Positions 41,394 to 48,149 of a stretch of DNA of 48,149 nt are shown here, one piece after another. Location of the stretch: positions 1 through 48,149 of the forward strand of contig WYAU01000034.1 of assembly GCA_011525665.1 (NCBI GenBank). Direction: 5' to 3'. This DNA is from Candidatus Brocadia sp. (lineage in GTDB: Bacteria; Planctomycetota; Brocadiia; Brocadiales; Brocadiaceae). Made by a program: the position numbers and the translations under genes. The notes under the pieces were generated by a model, which worked only from the letters and a program-made list of their open reading frames with translations, was not told the DNA's origin and ran no database searches. Position 1 is the first letter of the stretch; every line of letters starts with the position of its first letter.

Positions 41394-42585
41394 ACTGAGT
41401 ATTTTTTTTCTGTTCTTGACGTTTCTGCCTTTGCTTGTCATGCGATTGGTAGTTTACCCCATTACTTTTCAGGCCTTAAAAGATGAAATTATCAGAAACC
41501 TGGATGTTGCCGTGCGAAAGCAGACCGAACTGATTACCACATGGATGGAGGAGCGGGTGTCTGACGCCCGGCTTATTGCCGATAATCCCTTTATCCTTCA
41601 CGCAATCCAATCGTTTATCGCTGGAAATACTGAACATGCAGAAATATTCACACGTCTGGATGCAATCAAATACTTTGATTATCTCTGGAAGGAGTTCGGG
41701 GGCAAAGAGGTATTTATTGCAGATCGTGAAGGCATTGTGCGGATTGCATCCAAAAAGGGGTTGATAGGTGAAAATATTTCATCAAAGGATTATTTTCGGT
41801 CCGCTCTGAATGGGGCTTATTTTACTTCTAACATCATACCTTCTGATGTCCCTGTTGAAAACGAATCCGGCATAGCCGAAACCGGTGTGCCCACGCTGCT
41901 GGTTTCTGCGCCGATAAAAGATAAATCGAATTTTGTCGCGGGCACGGTGACGCTGCGAATAGATGTCTCTGATGTCAAAACAATAATGCAAAATATCCAT
42001 ATCGGGATGACGGGTGAAACCTATCTGATTGATGGACATGGATACATGCTGACGGAATCCCGGTTTGTTGAAGACCTGAAGACCCAGCAGCGGGTCAAAA
42101 AGCGGTCTGCCCTGGAATTGAAGGTTACCGATCCCGGTACCAATAATTTAACAAGGGGCGTTCGTGAATGTCTGAATGGCTCGGAAGGATTCGACGCCGA
42201 TGGCTATACCGATTACCGGGGTGTAAAGGTATTGGGATTCTGGAAATGGATGCCGGATTACGGGTGGGGTGTGATTGCCGAGGTTGATGTCAACGAAGGT
42301 TACGGTAAACTGTATGAATTGCGTAATTATGTCTTGTTCATCTTTGGTATGGTGGCAATGGGTGTCATCATTGTAGCCTTTTTTTTGAGCAAAAAGATTT
42401 CTGCGCCGATTTATTGCATTGCAGAGACGGCCAGAACAATTGCCGGTGGCCGTTACAATGCGAGGGTTATTTATAAGGCAAATGATGAGCTTGGTGAACT
42501 TGCAGGCGCTATTAATAAGATGGCAGAGACCCTGGAATCAAGATCACAAATGACCGCGCCGCAGACTGATGAAAAGGGCATGTGA
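41371..42585 (+). CDS. Cache-HAMP membrane protein without an output domain
   Basis: The roughly 405-residue protein (start ATG 41371 or 41377, overlapping the GGDEF frame) has a membrane helix (about 8-28), an extracytoplasmic double-Cache domain (EVFIADREGIVRIASKKG, NIIPSDVPVENESG, YLIDGHGYMLTESRF), a second helix (about 330-350) and a HAMP domain (ARTIAGGRYNARVIYK). It ends with KMAETLESRS and a short tail. No kinase, cyclase or chemoreceptor signalling domain follows. It may be truncated, or may signal through a partner such as the GGDEF protein encoded just before it. Its Cache domain is clearly related to the two in the protein at 44665. Confidence 0.75.
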   Translation: MFMPTKSKLSIFFLFLTFLPLLVMRLVVYPITFQALKDEIIRNLDVAVRKQTELITTWMEERVSDARLIADNPFILHAIQSFIAGNTEHAEIFTRLDAIKYFDYLWKEFGGKEVFIADREGIVRIASKKGLIGENISSKDYFRSALNGAYFTSNIIPSDVPVENESGIAETGVPTLLVSAPIKDKSNFVAGTVTLRIDVSDVKTIMQNIHIGMTGETYLIDGHGYMLTESRFVEDLKTQQRVKKRSALELKVTDPGTNNLTRGVRECLNGSEGFDADGYTDYRGVKVLGFWKWMPDYGWGVIAEVDVNEGYGKLYELRNYVLFIFGMVAMGVIIVAFFLSKKISAPIYCIAETARTIAGGRYNARVIYKANDELGELAGAINKMAETLESRSQMTAPQTDEKGM

Positions 42586-42624
42586 AACACAGATTACATA
42601 ACGCCGCACAGCCGCAACCAAATT

Positions 42625-42695
42625 AACCCCCTCTCTTTCCCCTCCTTCGCAAGGAGGGGACTTCGTCGTGAGATCAGTCGGACGATGAAGGGGAA
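42625..42695. repeat. Dispersed repeat, copy B1
   Basis: The element has a CCCCTCCTTCGCAAGGAGGGG hairpin next to ACTTCGTCGTGAGATCAGTC and GGACGATGAAGGGG. The part from AAGGAGGGGACTTCG to ACGATGAAGGGG recurs in inverted orientation at 46844-46894. It fills much of the 293-bp gap between the Cache gene and rarA. Confidence 0.7.
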
Positions 42696-42878
42696 GTAAA
42701 AAATCTTCCTAAAAAGAAGTTTTTACGAGGTAATACGCTAGAGTTATTACATTATAGAATTGTTTTCAGTCCGTAATCTTGAAGCCGGGCTCAGTTTCAT
42801 TTTCCGGAGATTTTTCAAAAAGATAAAATATTACATAGGTTTCATTTAAGGATTTTAAATCGTAAAAGGAAAAATTAG

Positions 42879-44225
42879 GTGGCGCTGAAAAAACCGCAAA
42901 GGGATTTGTTTGATGCAAGGGCAGATGCAGTAAAAAAGCCTCCGTTGGCCGATCGTATGAGACCACGGAATTTGGAGGAGTTTGTGGGTCAGGAGCACCT
43001 TGTTGGTACCCATAAAATACTGCGGAGATTGGTGGAAAACAAGGAATTAATCTCACTAATCTTCTGGGGGCCTCCGGGGGTCGGGAAGACAACGCTGGCT
43101 TCAATTGTCGCTCAGGCGACGGATGCCCACTTTGTCGCCTTTTCTGCGGTATTATCAGGGGTTAAGGATATTCGTGAGGTCATTGAAGATGCCCGGAATC
43201 AGCTGAAATATCATGGCAAAAAAACTATCCTCTTCGTGGATGAGATTCACCGGTTCAACAAGGCCCAGCAGGATGCATTTTTGCATCAGGTAGAGGATGG
43301 TACGATTACTTTGATTGGCGCTACTACAGAAAATCCGTCTTTTGAGGTCAACGCGCCCCTCCTGTCGCGCTGCAAGGTGTTGGTGCTGGAGCAACTTACT
43401 GAAGACCACGTCAAGGCCATTATGACAAATGCCATACTGGATAAGGAGCGAGGACTCGGGGGTCTGAATGTGGAAATTCGTGACGATGCCTTTGTCCTTA
43501 TTGCCAGTCTTTCTCATGGCGATGCACGTGTGGCATTAAACACCCTTGAGGCTGCTGTCATGCTGGTAAAGCCCGACCGGGAGGGAAAAAGGATCGTAAC
43601 GTTAGAAATCGCCCAGGAAGTCATGCAAAGGAAGGCGCTCCTTTATGATAAAGGTGGAGAAGAACATTACAACGTGATTTCAGCCTTTATTAAATCTCTG
43701 CGGGGAACTGATCCTGATGCGGCCCTTTATTGGCTGGCACGCATGCTGGATGCGGGTGAGGACCCGCTCTTTATTGCACGGCGTATGATTGTCTTTGCCT
43801 CAGAGGATATCGGAAATGCAGATCCGGTGGCCCTTCAGTTGGCCGTGGCAACGAAAGACGCCTTTCATTTTGTGGGGATGCCGGAGGGATGGATACCGCT
43901 GGCCCAGTGCGTTACCTATCTTGCCTGTGCACCGAAGAGCAATGCCTCATATCTCGCTTATTTGGAGGCATTAAAAGACGTAAGGGAAAAAGGCGCCTTA
44001 GCAGTGCCATTTCACGTCCGCAACGCCCCCACGAAGTTGATGAAAGATTTTGGATACGGTATGGGATATAAATATCCTCATAGTTTCGGTGGATATATAG
44101 AGCAGATCTATCTGCCTGACGAACTTCATGGCAGGGAGTACTATAAGCCGACGGACAATGGGTTTGATAAAGTGATCAAGGAGCGGCTCGCACTTTATAA
44201 AAAGGGGCGCGATCAAGTAAAGTAA
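42879..44225 (+). CDS. rarA: Replication-associated recombination protein A (MgsA/RarA AAA+ ATPase)
   Basis: The 448-residue ATPase acts at stalled replication forks. It has RPRNLEEFVGQEHLVG, Walker A GPPGVGKTTLAS, Walker B LFVDEIHRFNKAQQD, sensor 1 LIGATTENPSFEVN and a C-terminal tetramerisation domain (HYNVISAFIKSLRGTDPDAA, then YPHSFGGYIEQIYLPD). Length matches the family. The start is GTG 42879, with AAAAGGA upstream. It is flanked by repeats on both sides and is not obviously linked to its Cache-protein neighbours. Confidence 0.95.
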   Translation: MALKKPQRDLFDARADAVKKPPLADRMRPRNLEEFVGQEHLVGTHKILRRLVENKELISLIFWGPPGVGKTTLASIVAQATDAHFVAFSAVLSGVKDIREVIEDARNQLKYHGKKTILFVDEIHRFNKAQQDAFLHQVEDGTITLIGATTENPSFEVNAPLLSRCKVLVLEQLTEDHVKAIMTNAILDKERGLGGLNVEIRDDAFVLIASLSHGDARVALNTLEAAVMLVKPDREGKRIVTLEIAQEVMQRKALLYDKGGEEHYNVISAFIKSLRGTDPDAALYWLARMLDAGEDPLFIARRMIVFASEDIGNADPVALQLAVATKDAFHFVGMPEGWIPLAQCVTYLACAPKSNASYLAYLEALKDVREKGALAVPFHVRNAPTKLMKDFGYGMGYKYPHSFGGYIEQIYLPDELHGREYYKPTDNGFDKVIKERLALYKKGRDQVK

Positions 44226-44664
44226 TGATTTTGAATAATCTATTTTGTATTAAATGCCTGGCAGGGTAAACCTTAAAATTGCCGTAAAAATTTTAAAATG
44301 TCGGGTTACTAAATACCGTTAATTGTTTTGAATTTTTAAAAAAACACTGTATAATACTTCCCATTAACAATCTTCGTGAATAAAGTTGGGAAAGGGTGCG
44401 TTTTCCCAAATTCTGACGAAAGGAGATTAAAGCAATATAATTCTTGATATGATTATATCCTGGCGCTAAAAAGCCCCAACCAAATCCCCCTTAAACTCTG
44501 TTGTGAGCCTTCGGCGTGAGCTCAGTCGAACGCACTCAGTCGTTCGAAAAGGGACGAAGGGGTTTTTAAAAACTCACCAATACTATAGATATTTATAATT
44601 AACTGTTATATTTATATCCATAAAGATGTGGTATGTATTTTCTTTTCATAAGCGAGGAAAACTG
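44226..44664 (+). promoter_or_regulatory. Long leader with promoter, hairpin and orphan ribosome-binding site
   Basis: TTGAAT (44328) and TATAAT (44350-44355) with a 16-base spacer make a good promoter. Downstream TTGGGAAA pairs with TTTTCCCAA (about 44387-44410) and an AAAGGAG follows at about 44419 with no start codon at a useful distance. The repeat copy B2 (44471-44565) then intervenes before the real start at 44665. It looks as if a repeat landed between an older signal and the gene. Confidence 0.4.
44471..44565. repeat. Dispersed repeat, copy B2
   Basis: The stretch has AAGCCCCAACCAAATCCCCC on the left and CGAAGGGGTTTTT on the right. The central part GCGTGAGCTCAGTCGAACG and CAGTCGTTCG resembles the centre of copy B1 and is partly self-complementary. 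Similar CCCC...GGGG bordered units occur at 146, 606, 42625 and 46844. Confidence 0.6.
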
Positions 44665-46440
44665 ATGTTTAAAACAAGAAAATCTACTATTGTTGTATTC
44701 GTTTCATTATTCTTGTTGTCTGTGTTTGCAGTTAAAACCGCCTTTCCTGACACCCTCAATATTATTAGAGAAGGTATTGTAAGGGACCTACAGGGTATAA
44801 CAAGAAAGCAGGCTGAGATTATTACTGAATGGATCGATGCCAGAAAGAAAGATATACGGGTTACAGCCCATAACTTGCCTGCCTATCGTAGTTCTGTAAT
44901 GCGGGAGGGTAAAGAGCCGGATTTTTCCAAACCTCTTGAATATCTCACATTTATAAAAAATATCTATCATTACAAGGAAGTTTTTATAGCAAACCCTGCA
45001 GGTGCGATTATTCTTTCAACGGACAAAAATAATATTGGTAAGGACGTAGTGTCTACACAATATTTTCAGGAGGCAATGAAGGGTAAAACGTTTTTTTCTG
45101 ATATCATACCTTCTACCGTACCCATCGAGAATGAATTTGGTGAGCCGGAGTTGGGGTTGCCTACAATGTTCGTATCAACCCAGATTACTAATGAAAAAGC
45201 GGAAGTTGTGGGGGTTTTAGTCTTCCGGCTTGATATTGATGAGCTTATAAAATTAATCATGCCCATGAAGGCTACAGAAACAGGTGAGATTTATTTAATC
45301 AACAAAGATGGCTTGATGTTAACGAGGTCCAGATATTCAGAACAACTTAAGGAAAGCGGCATGATAAAAAAGAGGACATCCCTGGAATTAAGGGTGGCAA
45401 ACCCCAAGACGGGAAATCTGACCCTTGCGGTTCAGCAATGTCTGAAGGGAGGGGAGGGTTACGATGATACTGGGTATATCGACTATCGGGGGACCAGTGT
45501 GATAGGACATTGGTTGTGGTTGCCGTATCTCAATTGGGGCATTATTGCGGAAATTGATATAGATGAGGCCTGCAATGAGGTGAGGAAATTTTTTCAGGAA
45601 ACCACAATTAAAAATTTGCGGGGTTTTATGCACCGGCAGATTAATTTGCTGAAGATGCGCATGGAAGGGCATAAGAATAATGCTTTGGCAATTGCCAGTA
45701 AACCGCAAACTCTTCAATATGCAAGAGGCGTGACATCGGTGGATGAATTTGTAAATGCCCTCAACTACCTGGAATTTATTAGGGATGAATATGGATACAA
45801 AGGTATATTTATTTGTGATCCTGAGGGAATTGTGAGATTATCGACAGAAAAAAACCTGGTAAATATGAATTTCTCCGGGGAAGATTATTTCGTGGAAGCA
45901 AAAAAGCGTGGGGTCTTTGTCAGCGACGTGAAACCCTCAACTACACCGATTTTGAACGAGTTCGGCAAAGTAGAGCGTAATGTACCTACATTGTTTGTAT
46001 CTGCTGTATTAAAGGATAGTGCCGGGGTTTTTGCAGGTGTCGTAGTTCTTCGGGTTGATACCATGGAATTAAATAAACTTATGAGGAGTGTCGAGATCGG
46101 TGAAAGTGGAGAGACTTATCTTATCAATTCGGATGGGGTTTTTATCACGGAGTCACGATTTGTTATTGAGCTTAAAAGGACTGGCATGATAAAAGACAGG
46201 GCTGCTTTGGAGCTCAAAGGGATCAATCCCAAATCCGGAAGGTTAACAAAGGGGATTGCTGAATGTCTGGGAGGTGTTGAAGGATATGACGACATGGGTT
46301 ATCCCGATTACCGAGGCGTGCCGGTGTTAGGTACGTGGTGCTGGATTCCCGAATATGAATGGGGAGTAATTGTCGAGATCGATCTTGACGAGGCATTTCG
46401 CAAAAGTTCTGCCTTCTGGGGTATTAAACAATATTTCTAA
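44665..46440 (+). CDS. Tandem double-Cache exported sensor without output domain, possibly truncated
   Basis: From ATG 44665 (CGAGGA upstream) the 591-residue protein has a hydrophobic N-terminal segment, then two consecutive double-Cache domains. Equivalent blocks are DIIPSTVPIENEFG and DVKPSTTPILNEFG, GEIYLINKDGLMLTRSRY and GETYLINSDGVFITESRF, and LWLPYLNWGIIAEIDIDEA and CWIPEYEWGVIVEIDLDEA. The second unit ends right where a second membrane helix and HAMP domain would normally start (FRKSSAFWGIKQYF). So either it is a secreted or anchored binding protein, or the gene has lost its 3' half; the region behind it is decayed. A cleavable signal is possible. Confidence 0.7.
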   Translation: MFKTRKSTIVVFVSLFLLSVFAVKTAFPDTLNIIREGIVRDLQGITRKQAEIITEWIDARKKDIRVTAHNLPAYRSSVMREGKEPDFSKPLEYLTFIKNIYHYKEVFIANPAGAIILSTDKNNIGKDVVSTQYFQEAMKGKTFFSDIIPSTVPIENEFGEPELGLPTMFVSTQITNEKAEVVGVLVFRLDIDELIKLIMPMKATETGEIYLINKDGLMLTRSRYSEQLKESGMIKKRTSLELRVANPKTGNLTLAVQQCLKGGEGYDDTGYIDYRGTSVIGHWLWLPYLNWGIIAEIDIDEACNEVRKFFQETTIKNLRGFMHRQINLLKMRMEGHKNNALAIASKPQTLQYARGVTSVDEFVNALNYLEFIRDEYGYKGIFICDPEGIVRLSTEKNLVNMNFSGEDYFVEAKKRGVFVSDVKPSTTPILNEFGKVERNVPTLFVSAVLKDSAGVFAGVVVLRVDTMELNKLMRSVEIGESGETYLINSDGVFITESRFVIELKRTGMIKDRAALELKGINPKSGRLTKGIAECLGGVEGYDDMGYPDYRGVPVLGTWCWIPEYEWGVIVEIDLDEAFRKSSAFWGIKQYF

Positions 46441-46524
46441 AGAATCTGATAGAACATGGATATCGCAACTATTCGGCGTACTTTCGCTCACAATCACCCC
46501 GCGTGAACAAATATTGATTATGTA

Positions 46525-46630
46525 ATCCCGGAGGGATGTTATTCTGATAGCATACCCGTATGCAATTATGGTTAACCCCGTAGGGGTGGCACGTATCATT
46601 CATTTTCGCGATATTTCACCCCTCCGGGGT
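46525..46630. repeat. Cluster of three short palindromes
   Basis: Three 13-bp stem-loops with three-base loops lie in about 100 bp: ATCCCGGAGGGAT (46525), ACCCCGTAGGGGT (46575) and ACCCCTCCGGGGT (46618). They look like members of one REP-like family. No gene lies between 46441 and 46912 apart from these and copy B3. Confidence 0.7.
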
Positions 46631-46843
46631 TGAATAGTGTGGCATGTTTTCTCTCTATTCATGTCATCTCACTGTCGGGATTTTCCCGCTGTCCGTTTTT
46701 TCCTATGGACTCTTACCTGTTCTGAGAAATTACTCTCTGTCAGCCTCGCCGAATAGTTAACTGAAAAGAAGCTTCTCTGCCTTCTTGAGTGTTGCATCTA
46801 CAGCATTATTGTATAAAAACTTTTTTTTGTGTAAGTTTTTGAC

Positions 46844-46894
46844 TGCCCCTTCATCGTTCGACCGCGCACTTACGGCGAAGTCCCCTCCTTTTTC
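46844..46894. repeat. Dispersed repeat, copy B3 (inverted relative to B1)
   Basis: Read on the minus strand, this stretch gives AAGGAGGGGACTTCG, a variable middle and ACGATGAAGGGG, matching copy B1 at 42625-42695 closely. It borders the helicase fragment that ends at 46913. Confidence 0.7.
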
Positions 46895-46912
46895 CGGGTC
46901 AAAAGATACAGG

Positions 46913-47266
46913 TCATCGCCTTTTGTTGAACATATTCAATAACATGGGCACGTTACGGTCAACATAATCGTATATTCTCACTTCCTTCTTTCCTTCATAT
47001 AAAAGATGAATGCGGCCTGTATATTGGACAAGGGTTCCTTTCCAGGAAACCGGCATGGCGAGAAAAAGGGTGCCAAGGCGGGCGTCATCAAATCCTTCGC
47101 TGGAAAGAAAAGTCCACTGGTCGTCGTATGGCTGGAAATGCTCGTCAAGAAAAAGGGTGTTGCCTTTTTTGCCGGTCTTTCTGCTTGTCCATAAGCGGGG
47201 ATAGACGTCAACACGCCCGCGAAAAAGGCCTCTAAATATGGAATAATTGAGAGAATCAACTTGCAA
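46913..47266 (-). pseudogene. Collapsed fragment of a TOTE-type primase-helicase
   Basis: The 117-codon frame joins three pieces that belong far apart in large superfamily II helicases of TOTE conflict systems. FRGLFRGRVDVYPRLWTSRK is the start of the primase domain, DEHFQPYDDQWTFLSS the entry to the helicase part, and LFLAMPVSWKGTLVQYTGRI plus EVRIYDYVDRNVPMLLNMF the C-terminal helicase motifs. The catalytic primase residues and Walker motifs are missing. So it is an internally deleted relic kept in one frame. The family name is from memory of its motifs and would need a profile search. Confidence 0.6.
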
Positions 47267-47351
47267 TCAGAAGGTTCAAAGGCAAAAGGATATCAGGTGA
47301 AGCAAATAAGGAAAATATTGACAACTTATAAATTTAGTATAGGGAGAGGCG

Positions 47352-47560
47352 ATGAGTGAATCACAATATGAAATGATTATTTATTGGGATAAAACAGACA
47401 ATATTTATATTGTTGAAATACCAGAACTACCAGGGTGCATGGTAAGTCAAAAAAAGAGGCACTTGAAAATGCAGAAAAAGCAGTAGAGTTTTGATTAAAA
47501 ACGGCAAAAGAAGATGGTATTCCAATACCAGTGCCTAAGGGCCGTTTAATGTATGCATAA
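47352..47560 (+). pseudogene. Broken hicB antitoxin gene
   Basis: An ATG at 47352 with GGGAGAGG upstream starts MSESQYEMIIYWDKTDNIYI, followed by VEIPELPGCM, the HicB N-terminal partial RNase-H-like fold. After VSQKK the frame is lost. The neighbouring frame continues ENAEKAVEF, hits a TGA, and then reads LKTAKEDGIPIPVPKGRLMYA to a stop at 47560, the normal HicB end. A frameshift near 47445 and a stop at about 47492 disable it. No hicA follows. Confidence 0.75.
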
Positions 47561-47790
47561 CATTGTTGGCCTACCCACCACTACATTTTAACAAACAAAG
47601 TCTATAATTAAATGTGGTAACAAAAGCTGCCCTGCGGATAAGTGAACAAATGAAATAATGCTATTGTCTGATAAACATTCATCTCAACGACCGCATCCGC
47701 CTTGCTCCAGTGCGGCGGAATTTCACCCTTCACCTCTCCCTTCCGCCGTGCCCTCGTGGGAGGCTAAAAAAAATTTTTGGAAGCTGCAGC
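47561..47790. other. Intergenic, no recognisable gene
   Basis: These 230 bp between the hicB relic and the small minus-strand gene include a GC-rich segment with CCGCATCCGCC and GTGCGGCGG and an AAAAAAAATTTTT tract. I see nothing in it that I can name. Confidence 0.3.
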
Positions 47791-48078
47791 CTATCTCGAA
47801 TTAATTGGAGGTCGCTTCATTCTAGAAATTTCAGATTGTGTCAGTGTGCTCAGGTAATCGGCGTCAAGTCCGGTAATTTCCCAAATCTTATAATCCAACC
47901 TTGAAGCAACCAAATATACCAATGAATCTGCGTCCACATCAACGGCAATTCCCAACATCCCTGGAATTGAACTCGCCATCACTTCGGGATTAGAAAATCT
48001 ATATTTTGATGGAGCTGTATTTAGGGTAGTGTAAAATATATTGTGTAAATTATAAGCGGAGGTAGAAAAAAAGCGCAT
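47791..48078 (-). CDS. Short hypothetical protein
   Basis: The 95-codon frame reads protein-like from about residue 30 on (MLGIAVDVDADSLVYLVAS, RLDYKIWEITGLDADYLSTL). The first 25 residues look less so, and the ATG at about 47977 (NPEV-MASSIPGMLG) is a possible true start. I do not recognise it. It has no membrane or metal motif. In view of the decayed surroundings it may be a fragment of a larger gene. Confidence 0.35.
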   Translation of the reverse strand: MRFFSTSAYNLHNIFYTTLNTAPSKYRFSNPEVMASSIPGMLGIAVDVDADSLVYLVASRLDYKIWEITGLDADYLSTLTQSEISRMKRPPINSR

Positions 48079-48142
48079 TCCCCACTATACTTGGAGTTGA
48101 AAGAGTAAATAACAAAAAAAACCAAGAAAGGAGGAATACGCT

Positions 48143-48149
48143 ATGTTAG
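48143..48149 (+). CDS. Start of a further gene cut by the window edge
   Basis: A strong ribosome-binding site AAAGGAGG at 48127-48134 is followed after eight bases by ATGTTA at the last positions. Only two codons are visible, so the product is unknown. Confidence 0.6.

Noticed and set aside
46405-46520. A +1 frame after the tandem-Cache gene reading ...LTITPREQILIM, reminiscent of a LuxR-type helix-turn-helix start
   Set aside because: Only a handful of residues match, and the frame stops at once. It could be chance or a trace of a lost output domain, but I cannot support it.
46441-46912. A decayed minus-strand gene ending …AVDATLKKAEKLLFS near 46760-46830
   Set aside because: A single short tail with no upstream continuation; not enough to name a pseudogene.
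1-48149. CRISPR arrays, tRNA or rRNA genes
   Set aside because: I saw no regularly spaced direct repeats, no T-loop consensus with a matching acceptor stem and no rRNA-like stretch in the gaps.

Overview
The window reads as chromosome of an anaerobic ammonium-oxidising (anammox) planctomycete, most likely order Candidatus Brocadiales (Kuenenia/Brocadia-like). The main reason is positions 18894-25784: a Rieske/cytochrome b complex whose genes sit with an FAD/NAD(P)H iron-sulfur oxidoreductase, a hexaheme cytochrome and a membrane-anchored octaheme hydroxylamine-oxidoreductase-like protein. That combination is known to me only from anammox bacteria (the Rieske/b type-3 locus of Kuenenia). Further c-type cytochromes with canonical and non-canonical heme motifs (CX3CH, CX4CH), an FNT-type nitrite/formate channel and a NapGH-like polyferredoxin fit the same picture. 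The taxonomic call is inference from gene content; there is no rRNA or tRNA in the window.

Layout. 1-1737 (+): a small multiheme cytochrome overlapping an alpha/beta hydrolase. 1738-2844: an eroded accessory patch with a decayed hicBA remnant, a small antitoxin-like gene and an integron attC-like site. 2845-11824 (-): peroxiredoxin, a zinc-ribbon membrane protein, a histidine kinase/NtrC-type regulator pair preceded by a cold-shock protein, pnp, rpsO and a large membrane polyferredoxin with a C-terminal DUF6599-like domain. 12117-18719 (+): argH, lysA, siroheme synthesis, a short siroheme sulfite-reductase-like protein, DsrE, cysteine synthase, a JAMM peptidase and TusA, which together look like a sulfide/sulfur-carrier route to cysteine. 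18894-25784 (+): the bc-type respiratory complex, closed by a clear terminator. 25895-35055 (+): agmatinase, a frameshifted polyamine-binding protein, a Cache histidine kinase, a REC-GGDEF regulator, a TPR lipoprotein, hpt, an FHA-serine protease, a CX4CH protein and an unknown exported protein. 35080-36000: the FNT channel. 36402-39857 (+): cobS, cobU, holA and a TalC-type transaldolase. 39862-46440 (+): a broken GAF-GGDEF gene, two Cache proteins without output domains, and rarA between them. 46441-48149: a decayed region with short palindromes, a fragment of a TOTE-type primase-helicase, a broken hicB and the start of a further gene.

How it works together. Quinol oxidation by the Rieske/b complex appears to be coupled to periplasmic (anammoxosome) heme proteins on one side and to an NAD(P)H/ferredoxin-handling flavoprotein on the other. 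The cytochrome b subunit is of b6 type and keeps the cysteine that in b6f binds heme ci covalently. The upstream sulfur genes supply cysteine, which c-type cytochrome and Fe-S production needs in quantity.

Most notable for follow-up: the sulfur cluster that pairs a JAMM peptidase and cysteine synthase with TusA but shows no ubiquitin-like carrier; palindromic repeats that have inserted in frame inside a cytochrome gene and inside cobU; a possible RNA hairpin hiding the ribosome-binding site of the histidine kinase at 6172; a solitary attC-like site; the output-less tandem-Cache proteins; and several disrupted genes.
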